This document shows, piece by piece, positions 30,746 through 38,601 of a stretch of DNA of 64,000 nt; within the stretch, counting starts at the first letter, position 1, and each line of letters begins with the position of its first letter. The DNA is from Bacteroidaceae bacterium (GTDB lineage Bacteria; Bacteroidota; Bacteroidia; Bacteroidales; Bacteroidaceae). The notes under the pieces were generated by a model, which ran no database searches, was not told the DNA's origin, and was given only the letters and a program-made list of their open reading frames with translations. The stretch lies in the NCBI GenBank assembly GCA_024401095.1, contig JAKSLR010000007.1, positions 1 to 64,000 of the forward strand. Direction: 5' to 3'. Made by a program: the position numbers and the translations under genes.

Positions 30746-32176
30746 ATGGAAAAGATCCGTAGAACAAAGATCATAGATGTACTGAAGCGTACCGACTTCG
30801 GTGAAACTGTGAATGTAAAGGGATGGGTCCGCAGTAAGCGTGGCAGCAAGGGCATCTTCTTTATTGCATTGAACGATGGTAGTACAATTAAGAACGTACA
30901 GATTGTAGGCGAAGATGCAAACTTCGATGAGGCAACAATCAAGTTGATTACTACAGGTGCTTGTCTTAGTGTTAACGGTACTTTGGTTGAGAGTCCAGCT
31001 GCCGGTCAGGCAAGTGAAATCCAGGCAAAGGAGATTGAAGTATTGGGTGCTTGTGATAATACTTATCCATTGCAGAAGAAGGGTGCTAGCTGGGAGTATT
31101 TGCGTACCGTAGCTCATCTTCGTCCACGTACCAATACTTTTGGTGCAGTGTTCCGTATCCGTCATAATATGGCAATGGCTATCCACAGCTATTTCCATCA
31201 GAAAGGTTTCTTCTATTTCCATACTCCACTGATTACAGCAAGTGACTGTGAAGGTGCAGGTCAGATGTTCCAGGTTACTACTAAGAACCTCTATGATCTG
31301 AAGAAGGATGAGAACGGTCAGATTATCTACGATGATGATTTCTTTGGCAAGCAGACATCACTTACCGTATCAGGTCAGCTTGAGGGTGAGTTGGCTGCAA
31401 CTGCACTGGGAAGCATCTATACATTTGGCCCAACATTCCGTGCAGAGAACAGTAACACTCCACGTCATTTGGCTGAGTTCTGGATGGTAGAGCCAGAGGT
31501 TGCTTTCATTGATCTGCCAGAGTTGATGGACTTGGAAGAGGACTTTATCAAGTACTGTGTAAAATGGGCTTTGGACAACTGTATGGACGATCTGGAGTTC
31601 TTGAATAAAATGGTTGACAAGGGCTTGATTGAACGCTTGAAGAGTGTTATCGATACAGAGTTCGTACGTCTTCCATATACAAAGGGTATTGAAATCCTTC
31701 AGGAAGCTATCAAGAATGGCAAGAAGTTTGAGTTCCCTTGTAACTGGGGCGATGACCTGGCATCAGAGCACGAGCGCTTCCTGGTAGAGGAATACTTCAA
31801 GAAGCCTGTCATTATGACCAATTATCCTAAGGCTATCAAGGCATTCTACATGAAGATTGATGATGAGAAGCCTGTTTGCAATGGTCAGGTTATGGAAGAG
31901 ACTGTTCAGGGTACCGATGTGCTGTTCCCACAGATTGGTGAGATTATCGGTGGTTCTGTCCGTGAGGAAAGCTATGACAAGCTGATCGGTGAGATTGAAA
32001 GCCGTGGTATTCCTATGAAGGATATGTGGTGGTATCTGGATACCCGTAAGTTCGGAACTTGCCCTCACGGTGGTTTCGGCCTTGGTTTCGAGCGTCTGAT
32101 CCTGTTCGTAACAGGTATGCAGAACATTCGTGACGTCATTCCATTCCCACGTACTCCAGGAAAGGCTGACTTCTAA
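30746..32176 (+). CDS. asnS: Asparaginyl-tRNA synthetase
   Basis: A class IIb aminoacyl-tRNA synthetase. I place the start at ATG 30746 (MEKIRRTKI, 476 aa); upstream in-frame codons overlap rluB. An N-terminal OB-fold anticodon-binding domain is followed by the catalytic core with motif 2 ([22 protein letters not shown]) and motif 3 ([15 protein letters not shown]). Length is normal. It lies 22 bases after rluB and ends at a hairpin terminator. Confidence 0.96.
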   Translation: MEKIRRTKIIDVLKRTDFGETVNVKGWVRSKRGSKGIFFIALNDGSTIKNVQIVGEDANFDEATIKLITTGACLSVNGTLVESPAAGQASEIQAKEIEVLGACDNTYPLQKKGASWEYLRTVAHLRPRTNTFGAVFRIRHNMAMAIHSYFHQKGFFYFHTPLITASDCEGAGQMFQVTTKNLYDLKKDENGQIIYDDDFFGKQTSLTVSGQLEGELAATALGSIYTFGPTFRAENSNTPRHLAEFWMVEPEVAFIDLPELMDLEEDFIKYCVKWALDNCMDDLEFLNKMVDKGLIERLKSVIDTEFVRLPYTKGIEILQEAIKNGKKFEFPCNWGDDLASEHERFLVEEYFKKPVIMTNYPKAIKAFYMKIDDEKPVCNGQVMEETVQGTDVLFPQIGEIIGGSVREESYDKLIGEIESRGIPMKDMWWYLDTRKFGTCPHGGFGLGFERLILFVTGMQNIRDVIPFPRTPGKADF

Positions 32177-32203
32177 AGAGATTTACATTGTTAATATAAA
32201 AAA

Positions 32204-32234
32204 AGGCTAGAGTTTATACTCTGGCCCTTTTTTT
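32204..32234 (+). terminator. Terminator after asnS
   Basis: GGCTAGAGT pairs with ACTCTGGCC (one bulge), followed by CTTTTTTTT. Confidence 0.85.
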
Positions 32235-32240
32235 GTTATT

Positions 32241-32302
32241 GTCTTAGTCCCTTAAGTCAATTGAGCATGTCGCTTAAGTCAATTGACTTAGTGGACTAAG
32301 AC
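32241..32302. repeat. Long intergenic imperfect palindrome with nested repeats
   Basis: Outer arms GTCTTAGTCC (32241-32250) and GGACTAAGAC (32293-32302) are perfect inverse complements; the centre holds two direct copies of CTTAAGTCAATTGA, itself part-palindromic. There is no T run, so it is not a simple terminator. It sits at the convergent 3' ends of asnS and the dipeptidase fusion gene and resembles the structure at 43173-43244. Confidence 0.8.
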
Positions 32303-32311
32303 TGTATTGTG

Positions 32312-34144
32312 TTATTTTCCAGCTTTTCTGTTTGCCATAAGTACGCGGAAGAAATTGCCACCCCAGATCTTTCTGAGCTGTTCTTCTGTGTAACCCTTTT
32401 CCAGAAGTTTTACAGTGATGTGAATCATGTCATTGCTACCACGGCAGCCCAATACGCCGCCACCACCATCGAAATCACTACCGATACCTACATGGTCAAT
32501 ACCGGCAACCTTCACACAATGGTCAATGTGAGCCACAACATCGTCAATGTTGGTTTTCTTTGCGTCTGGACTCATGTAACCGGCAAAGATACAAACCTGA
32601 ATTACACCGCCGTTCTTAGCCAGGGCACGAAGTTGGTCATCGTTCAGGTTACGGTCATGGAAGAACATATCCTTAGCACCGCTGTGTGAGCAGATTACTG
32701 GCAATTTGCTGAGTTTCATGACATCCCAGAATGTACCCATGCTGGCATGGCTCAGGTCGATAGTCATACCTACCTTGTTCATTTCCTTAACCACCTTCTT
32801 TCCAAACTCTGTAAGACCCTTGTTCTCATCGGCAGTACGGGTAGAACTGTTACAGATGGCGTTGTCTGCGCTGTGGCAGAGTGTAATGTAGTTAACGCCC
32901 TGATTATAGTATTTGCGGATAAGGCTTATATCGTTGCCAATACCGTAACCGTTTTCAATGCCGATATAGAATGCCTTCTTGCCTTCTGCCTTCAAGCGCA
33001 GACCGTCTTCCTCGGTTACAGCTATGCCGCAGTAATCAGAGTACTTGGCTACTTCCTTATAGATATTGTCAATGATGGTCTGGCAGTTTTCTGCTGCCTT
33101 CTTCATGGAAGCCTCATCCAGTTCTCTCTGGCTGAGGAAAGCAGCTAGGAACTGTGCATCCAGACGGCCTTCCTTCATCTTAGGAATGCTGACCTGCTGG
33201 CGCTCAGAACGCTTACCGAGACTGCTGCCGCGAGAGAAGCCCATTGGGGTATCACAGTGAGTATCTACAGAGAAAATACGGGTATGAATATCTTTTGCCT
33301 GAGCATAAAGAGCAGCTTGCTTAACTAGGTGCTGAAAGAATTTCAGGTGAGTAGGATCTCCCTTTGCGGCGTTCAGTTCTGGGTGGAACTGTACAGCGTA
33401 GATTGGGCGTATAGGATAGGCTTCGATAGCTTCTGGAATACTGTCAGGCATGCTCCATGCGGTAATCTTCAGCTCTGGAGCCAATTTCTGGATACCCTGA
33501 TGATGACGGCTGTTGACAGCGTAACTGCTACCAAGAATCTCTGCGGTTAGAGAGCCGTTAGTGATGCTGATTTCGTGTGCTGCATCAGCTCCTAAACTGT
33601 AGGCAGCATGATTAATATCCGAAGGCTTTTCTGATGGAATATCTTGAATAAGCGTTCCACCCATTGCAACATTAATCAGTTGCAAGCCACGGCACACACC
33701 GAAAATAGGCATGCTACGGTCTGATGCCTTTTTGAAGAGCATGAGCTCAAAGTCATCACGCTGATCGTTTACACCACCCAGTTTCTCATGAGGTTCTGCA
33801 TTGTAATAAGCTGGATTAACGTCTTCACCTCCAGTCATCATGACTCCGTCAAGTCTTTCTAGAATGTCTTCCAGAAGATCCACGTCGGTAGTGACAGGGA
33901 GAATGTATGGAATACCTCCTGCCAGTTCAATGCTTCGGGTACAGGTGGCTTTCATGGTGTTTGAACAGCTGACACCAATGACTGGCTTATTGTCTTTGTG
34001 TAAGGTAAGCTGGTCGTTCAGCTGGTTGTAGTACGTACCCAACTTTGTTACAGGAGCCTGTACACGTCCTGGACGCTGTGCCAGAGTTGTCTGGGCTGTC
34101 AGTGCCAGTGTAACTCCTAATAGGATGGAATGCAATTTGCTCAT
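32312..34144 (-). CDS. Secreted fusion of a class I glutamine amidotransferase (C26) and an M19 membrane dipeptidase
   Basis: A 610-residue protein with a signal peptide (cleavage near ALAQ, residue ~23). Residues ~52-275 are a gamma-glutamyl hydrolase/PuuD-like domain with nucleophile C151 (FGVCRGLQ) and H254-x-E256 (QFHPELN). Residues ~288-605 are a renal-dipeptidase-like zinc enzyme with the metal pair H296 and D298 (VDTHCDTP), LSHAS, SHSG and GIGSDFDGGGG. One chain could remove gamma-glutamyl groups and then split the resulting dipeptide, for example in glutathione or peptidoglycan-peptide use; that coupling is inference. A minus-strand promoter lies at 34184-34191. Confidence 0.9.
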   Translation of the reverse strand: MSKLHSILLGVTLALTAQTTLAQRPGRVQAPVTKLGTYYNQLNDQLTLHKDNKPVIGVSCSNTMKATCTRSIELAGGIPYILPVTTDVDLLEDILERLDGVMMTGGEDVNPAYYNAEPHEKLGGVNDQRDDFELMLFKKASDRSMPIFGVCRGLQLINVAMGGTLIQDIPSEKPSDINHAAYSLGADAAHEISITNGSLTAEILGSSYAVNSRHHQGIQKLAPELKITAWSMPDSIPEAIEAYPIRPIYAVQFHPELNAAKGDPTHLKFFQHLVKQAALYAQAKDIHTRIFSVDTHCDTPMGFSRGSSLGKRSERQQVSIPKMKEGRLDAQFLAAFLSQRELDEASMKKAAENCQTIIDNIYKEVAKYSDYCGIAVTEEDGLRLKAEGKKAFYIGIENGYGIGNDISLIRKYYNQGVNYITLCHSADNAICNSSTRTADENKGLTEFGKKVVKEMNKVGMTIDLSHASMGTFWDVMKLSKLPVICSHSGAKDMFFHDRNLNDDQLRALAKNGGVIQVCIFAGYMSPDAKKTNIDDVVAHIDHCVKVAGIDHVGIGSDFDGGGGVLGCRGSNDMIHITVKLLEKGYTEEQLRKIWGGNFFRVLMANRKAGK

Positions 34145-34183
34145 CTTTCTAAATGTTTATCTGTGTTGTTATTAATTTGCTTG

Positions 34184-34191
34184 CAAAAATA
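34184..34191 (-). promoter_or_regulatory. -7 box for the amidotransferase-dipeptidase gene
   Basis: TATTTTTG on the minus strand, 40 bases before the ATG. Confidence 0.5.
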
Positions 34192-34224
34192 AACAATTTT
34201 AAGGAATAATAAAACAGAATTTCG

Positions 34225-34232
34225 TAACTTTG
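34225..34232 (+). promoter_or_regulatory. -7 box for the 212-aa hypothetical gene
   Basis: TAACTTTG ending only 7 bases before the ATG at 34240, which implies a very short or absent 5' leader. Confidence 0.6.
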
Positions 34233-34239
34233 CGCTGTT

Positions 34240-34878
34240 ATGAAGAAATTGGTAGATTCTTATACCATAGAACATCCGGGTGGATTACACTATGAGTACT
34301 TCCTTTACAGGGAGTATACCTTATTTATACCTATGGGTTATAGCATGAAGATTACCCATAACGAAACAGGTAAGATGAAGACTTTCTGCTTTTCTTTAGA
34401 TACGCATGAGGAACGTGCAGAGAAGCTATTCTCAAAAATATGCTTTAAGGGTTATGTACGTGTCATGGAACAGCGCTATGCCGAACGTATTCCTGCTTTG
34501 CGTACCATGGCTGGTGGTGAGCATTATTTTTCTTGGGATACACACATCTATGAGGAGGATTCGTATTTTAATCCATCAGACGAGAGCTATTCCTTTCACG
34601 TGTGTGGTTGGCACTTGAATCATCAAGCCATCAGTAAGGAATTCTTGACAGGTATTTTCGGGAAAGAGGTGGAAAAATATTATCCCACAGACCACTGGGG
34701 GAGTCTTTCATGGGTGATAACTGACAAGAAAGCTTATCTTTGTGCCTATAGTTTGAAGGAAAAGAAGGAGATTGGGCCGCATCTGGATTATCCGCATGCT
34801 CAGGACCTTTTCTTGCTTATGGCCAGTTGTAACGGATTCCGCCATTATTATGATAAATACAAGGTTGTAGACAAATAA
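34240..34878 (+). CDS. Hypothetical protein, 212 aa
   Basis: I do not recognise this protein. It has no signal peptide or membrane helix; it is rich in aromatic and His residues (YEYFLYREYTLFIP, EHYFSWDTHIYEED, FHVCGWHLNHQ). It reads as a compact soluble domain. It has its own promoter, diverges from the dipeptidase fusion gene, and ends at a bidirectional terminator, so it is a single-gene unit. Confidence 0.6.
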   Translation: MKKLVDSYTIEHPGGLHYEYFLYREYTLFIPMGYSMKITHNETGKMKTFCFSLDTHEERAEKLFSKICFKGYVRVMEQRYAERIPALRTMAGGEHYFSWDTHIYEEDSYFNPSDESYSFHVCGWHLNHQAISKEFLTGIFGKEVEKYYPTDHWGSLSWVITDKKAYLCAYSLKEKKEIGPHLDYPHAQDLFLLMASCNGFRHYYDKYKVVDK

Positions 34879-34880
34879 AA

Positions 34881-34914
34881 AGAAAAGCCGATTGCGAAAG
34901 CAACCGGCTTTTCT
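34881..34914. terminator. Bidirectional terminator
   Basis: AAAAGCCGATTGC / GCAACCGGCTTTT hairpin with a GAAA loop, with A and T runs on the two sides, between two converging genes. Confidence 0.88.
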
Positions 34915-34931
34915 TATGCTAATCAATCCCT

Positions 34932-35738
34932 TTATTTAAAGAAAGGATTTCCGTTCTTGCTTTGACTTACCACCCAACGGAATGCATTGACCAGTAGGAG
35001 ATTCTGCGTTCCATCTATGAAATTTTCATCACCGTGTCCCATGTTTAGGTAAATCATGCGGTAGTTCTTGTTAGTCCATACAATCGGAAAGTCACCGAAG
35101 TTCACCACATCCTTAATTCCCAGAGGATAGTTTTTCTGTGAGAGAGAGACCAGTACCTCAACATCTGGGTTGAGGCGAGGTGATGGATTCCACTGATACC
35201 ATTCGCTGGAAGCTGAGACAAATTCCCGAGGCAGGTTTTTTGTCACATCGTGAAGCTGTGTATCTGTTTCCAGAAGCACGCTTTGTGGAGGCCAGTTGTT
35301 ACACCAGAAAACGCCGCCGCCAAGGAATTTTACAAACCAAGGCCATCCTGTATCTTTGTCATTATAGGCCGCTGCATGAAATCCCATCCAACAGCCTCCG
35401 TTCTCCATGTATTGCTCAAAAGCAGCACGGCTCTGGGCACTGTGAGGCGAATCATTTAACATGATAAGCACATCATAATCCTTCAGTTGGTCATAGGTAT
35501 AATTGGAAAAATCTTTGGTGATATCCAGATAAAAACCATCACCGTAGTTCAGTTTCTTGAAAAAATCTACCGCCTGATGTGCAAACTGCTGATGAGCCTC
35601 TTCCACATTCTCACTGTAATAGATGAGAGCCTTGAAACGTGGTGCACTGGCATAGTTAGCAGGATAGTTCTCGGGAATCTGTGCGTTTGTAGAAATACAG
35701 AACACGCATAGAAGGATGAATGTGATTATCTTTTTCAT
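34932..35738 (-). CDS. Secreted ThuA-domain protein
   Basis: A protein of about 268 residues beginning MKKIITFILLCVFCISTNAQ, a clear signal peptide (an ATG two codons upstream is also possible). The ThuA domain spans nearly the whole mature part: ALIYYSENVEEAHQQFAHQA, then VLIMLNDSPHSAQSRAAFEQYMENGG and GFHAAAY. ThuA-like proteins have a class I amidotransferase-like fold and often accompany sugar catabolism; no substrate is known. Minus-strand promoter TATTTTTG at 35763-35770. Confidence 0.85.
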   Translation of the reverse strand: MKKIITFILLCVFCISTNAQIPENYPANYASAPRFKALIYYSENVEEAHQQFAHQAVDFFKKLNYGDGFYLDITKDFSNYTYDQLKDYDVLIMLNDSPHSAQSRAAFEQYMENGGCWMGFHAAAYNDKDTGWPWFVKFLGGGVFWCNNWPPQSVLLETDTQLHDVTKNLPREFVSASSEWYQWNPSPRLNPDVEVLVSLSQKNYPLGIKDVVNFGDFPIVWTNKNYRMIYLNMGHGDENFIDGTQNLLLVNAFRWVVSQSKNGNPFFK

Positions 35739-35762
35739 TGTCATTGGTTTTATTTCTGTCTA

Positions 35763-35770
35763 CAAAAATA
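35763..35770 (-). promoter_or_regulatory. -7 box for the ThuA gene
   Basis: TATTTTTG on the minus strand, 25 bases before the ATG; divergent from the tcdA promoter. Confidence 0.5.
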
Positions 35771-35791
35771 GTACATTATTCACAAAAACAG

Positions 35792-35799
35792 TATCTTTG
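35792..35799 (+). promoter_or_regulatory. -7 box for tcdA
   Basis: TATCTTTG, 31 bases before the tcdA ATG. Confidence 0.7.
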
Positions 35800-35829
35800 T
35801 CTCGAAGAATACCTTATTTGAGATAGAAA

Positions 35830-36591
35830 ATGGAAGAAAAAGAGTTGTTCAACCGCTCGCAACGTCTGTTGGGAACAGAAGGAATGGAAAACCTGAGTCA
35901 GAAAAGAGTTATTCTTTTTGGGGTAGGTGGAGTAGGTTCCTGGTGTGCAGAAAGTTTAGTCCGTACAGGACTTAAACATCTGACTATCGTGGATAGTGAT
36001 TACGTTTGTGTAACAAACTGTAACCGCCAACTCATGGCTACCACTAAGACCATTGGTCAGGTAAAGGTTGAAGCACTGAAAAACCGACTGCTGGAAATCA
36101 ATCCCCAAGCGGAGATAACAGCTCTTCAGAAGGTATATACCAAAGAAACAGCAGAAGAATTTCATTTAGAGACCTATGATTATATCATCGATGCCATTGA
36201 CTCTTTGAAGGATAAGGCCGATTTGATTCTTCATGCGTGCCAGATGGCCCGTGAAAGGAAGAATGTGACATTCTTGAGCAGTATGGGTGCCGCATTGAGA
36301 GTTGACCCTACCAAGGTGAGAGTTGATGAGTTCTGGAACATTAAGGGTGATGCCCTGGCACGTGCTTTACGAAACCGTTTCAAGCGCAACAAAGAATTTC
36401 CTGCTCACAAATTTAAGTGTGTGTATAGCGAGGAAACACCTTTAGAGAACAAGGGAACAGTCATTGGAGACCAGAGCCAGTGGTCAGATACAAAGGCTCA
36501 GATAAACGGCTCACTCAGTCATATTACCGGCATCTTTGGCATGACTTTGGCAGGACTGGTCATAAAAGATATTGTAACACAAACAGCATAA
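35830..36591 (+). CDS. tcdA: tRNA threonylcarbamoyladenosine dehydratase
   Basis: A 253-residue E1-like ATP-dependent enzyme (YgdL/CsdL) that cyclises t6A37 in tRNA to ct6A. The adenylate-forming Rossmann motif GVGGVGSWCAESLVR is at 31-45 and the Asp/Arg region DSDYVCVTNCNRQ at 55-67, both typical of TcdA. Length normal. Its stop is 3 bases before the next ATG, so the sugar-isomerase fusion gene is in the same transcript. Confidence 0.92.
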   Translation: MEEKELFNRSQRLLGTEGMENLSQKRVILFGVGGVGSWCAESLVRTGLKHLTIVDSDYVCVTNCNRQLMATTKTIGQVKVEALKNRLLEINPQAEITALQKVYTKETAEEFHLETYDYIIDAIDSLKDKADLILHACQMARERKNVTFLSSMGAALRVDPTKVRVDEFWNIKGDALARALRNRFKRNKEFPAHKFKCVYSEETPLENKGTVIGDQSQWSDTKAQINGSLSHITGIFGMTLAGLVIKDIVTQTA

Positions 36592-36594
36592 CAC

Positions 36595-38106
36595 ATGAAA
36601 AAACACATTTTATTTGCCATGATGCTAGCGATGAGTTTATCGGCAGTAGCACAGCAGAAAATCTCTATTTTCTGCGATCATATTGAGACTATTGCACAGC
36701 AGGAAAAGATTTCCTTCCAGGAGGCTGCTCAGAAAATCAAAGACATGGGTTATACAGGTGCCGATGTTGGTGTAACACTGGATGCCCAGAAGCTTCAGGT
36801 GCTGGAGCAATTGGGATTCCAGCATTCCTGTGCCATTGTCCATGTTGATTATTATAAAGGGGAGCAAAAGGAACAGGAAGAACTGGCTCTAAGGTTTTTG
36901 CAACAGAATGGATATGACAGATTACTTCTGGTTCCAGGCTTGAGACCTGCAACTCCTGGAAAGAATACAGACGAGAAGGTTTTTGCCCGCCTGAAGACTT
37001 TTACGACAAAGCTGAAGAATATGGGCTTTGAAGTGATGGTCGAAGACTTTGACAATCCTGCATCTCCATGTTTCGATACCGCTTCATTGGATAAATTGTT
37101 TGCTGCCACTCCTGTTACCACCCATGTGTTCGATACAGGCAACTATCTTTTCTGTGGCGATGATGTCATGACTGCTTTGAGTCATTTCAGAGAAAGAATC
37201 AAGCATGTACATCTGAAAGACCGATTGGCTAAGGGAAGCATGCAGTCTCCTGCTATTGGTACAGGAATTGTACCTATGCAGCAGGTTATTACTTCTTTGC
37301 TGTCTACCGGTTATGACGGTTGGCTATGTGTGGAACACTATGGCTCCCGACATATGCTTCAAGATGCAGAACTGTCTATCCGTTTTGTAAAGACTGCTGT
37401 TGAGAGTATGAATTTCCCTAAGCAGGAGGCTATGGCTCCAGGTATGTCTGAGTACTGGAATCCACAGCCAAAGTTGGTTGCTCCAGGAACAGCAGAATCT
37501 GCTCCTTCCGATGCCATTGTCCTTTTTGATGGAAGAAACTTGAGAGAATGGATGAACGATGCTGGAGAAGAGGCTGGCTGGAAGGTGGAAGATGGTATCC
37601 TTACTGTTGACAAGAGCAAGGGTGATATTGTCACTCGTCAGAAGTTTGGCAGTTTCCAGCTCCATGTGGAATGGCGTATTCCTGAGAATATGACTGGAAC
37701 GAACCAGGCTCGCGGAAACAGTGGTGTTTACCTGCAAGACAAATATGAAATCCAGATTCTGGACAGCTACAATAACCCTACTTATGTAAATGGTCAGGCT
37801 GGTTCTGTGTACAAACAGACCCCACCATTGGTCAATGCCATGCGTGCACCGGGAGAGTGGAACACCTATGACATTCTCTATACTGCTCCTGTCTTTAAGG
37901 CTGATGGAACTTACCTGTATCATCCATATGTTACTGTCATTCACAATGGGGTAGTGGTACAGAATCATACAGAGATTCTGGGAACTACGGAATATATTGG
38001 CTTCCCTCGTGAGGCTGCCCATGGCGACGGACCAATCCGTTTGCAGTCACACGGTGATCCTAGTGCTCCAATCAGTTTCCGGAATATATGGATAAGGAAG
38101 ATGTGA
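36595..38106 (+). CDS. Secreted sugar-phosphate isomerase/epimerase-like TIM barrel fused to a DUF1080 domain
   Basis: A 503-residue exported protein: signal peptide ending SAVAQ (residue ~20), a xylose-isomerase-like TIM barrel (~22-280; metal-site features VEDFDNPA, THVFDTGN, HVHLKDR, CVEHYG) and a DUF1080/3-keto-disaccharide hydrolase-like LamG-fold domain (~300-503; SIVLFDGRNLREWM, EWRIPENMTG, SGVYLQDKYEIQILDS). DUF1080 proteins of Bacteroidota act on or bind 3-keto sugars. The fusion suggests one periplasmic enzyme for oxidised sugars. Stop 1 base before the end of the opposing FKBP gene. Confidence 0.85.
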   Translation: MKKHILFAMMLAMSLSAVAQQKISIFCDHIETIAQQEKISFQEAAQKIKDMGYTGADVGVTLDAQKLQVLEQLGFQHSCAIVHVDYYKGEQKEQEELALRFLQQNGYDRLLLVPGLRPATPGKNTDEKVFARLKTFTTKLKNMGFEVMVEDFDNPASPCFDTASLDKLFAATPVTTHVFDTGNYLFCGDDVMTALSHFRERIKHVHLKDRLAKGSMQSPAIGTGIVPMQQVITSLLSTGYDGWLCVEHYGSRHMLQDAELSIRFVKTAVESMNFPKQEAMAPGMSEYWNPQPKLVAPGTAESAPSDAIVLFDGRNLREWMNDAGEEAGWKVEDGILTVDKSKGDIVTRQKFGSFQLHVEWRIPENMTGTNQARGNSGVYLQDKYEIQILDSYNNPTYVNGQAGSVYKQTPPLVNAMRAPGEWNTYDILYTAPVFKADGTYLYHPYVTVIHNGVVVQNHTEILGTTEYIGFPREAAHGDGPIRLQSHGDPSAPISFRNIWIRKM

Positions 38107-38517
38107 TTATCTCAACTCTACCTTTAGCAGTTCCAACTCAAAGATGAGAGTGGAATAACCAGGTATATTGTCCAGTCGTTTCTTGCCATAGCCGTGCTGA
38201 TAAGGGATATAGACCTCGAACTTATCGCCGGCATGCATGCGGCAGAGTGCAATCTGCCAGCCCATGATGAGTTGGCGTACGACAAAGCAGGCAGGAAGTG
38301 GATTGTTCAGTGTGGTGTCAATGACAGTGCCATCAATGAGCTTTCCTGTATAATGCACGTAAACGATGCTGTTAGGTGTAGGACAGACCTTTCCGCTTCC
38401 TACTTCCAGTTTTCGGTAGAGAACCCCACTGGGCAGTTTCACCATGCCTTCCTCTTTCGCTTTCTCGGCCAGATAGAATTCATTGGCTTCTTTGTATTGT
38501 TGGTCACGTTTATTCAT
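38107..38517 (-). CDS. FKBP-type peptidyl-prolyl isomerase
   Basis: A 136-residue protein with one FKBP domain (residues ~35-135): VYVHYTGKLIDGTVID, then VVRQLIMGWQIAL (the FKBP VIxGW core) and FEVYIPYQHGYG. No signal peptide is evident, so it may be cytosolic, unlike the lipoprotein FKBPs common in this order. The Cys-containing CFVVRQLI variation is unusual. Convergent with the preceding gene, no gap. Confidence 0.88.
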   Translation of the reverse strand: MNKRDQQYKEANEFYLAEKAKEEGMVKLPSGVLYRKLEVGSGKVCPTPNSIVYVHYTGKLIDGTVIDTTLNNPLPACFVVRQLIMGWQIALCRMHAGDKFEVYIPYQHGYGKKRLDNIPGYSTLIFELELLKVELR

Positions 38518-38533
38518 AGAATCATATTTTTCG

Positions 38534-38541
38534 CAAAGATA
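38534..38541 (-). promoter_or_regulatory. -7 box for the FKBP gene
   Basis: TATCTTTG on the minus strand, 17 bases before the ATG; divergent from the dehydratase promoter. Confidence 0.65.
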
Positions 38542-38564
38542 AGAAAATTATCCATTATTTGTGC

Positions 38565-38572
38565 TACTTTTG
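38565..38572 (+). promoter_or_regulatory. -7 box for the dehydratase-GntP operon
   Basis: TACTTTTG, 30 bases before the ATG at 38602. Confidence 0.55.
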
Positions 38573-38601
38573 TAAAGTCAACCTGTAATCATTACTAGTA
38601 A

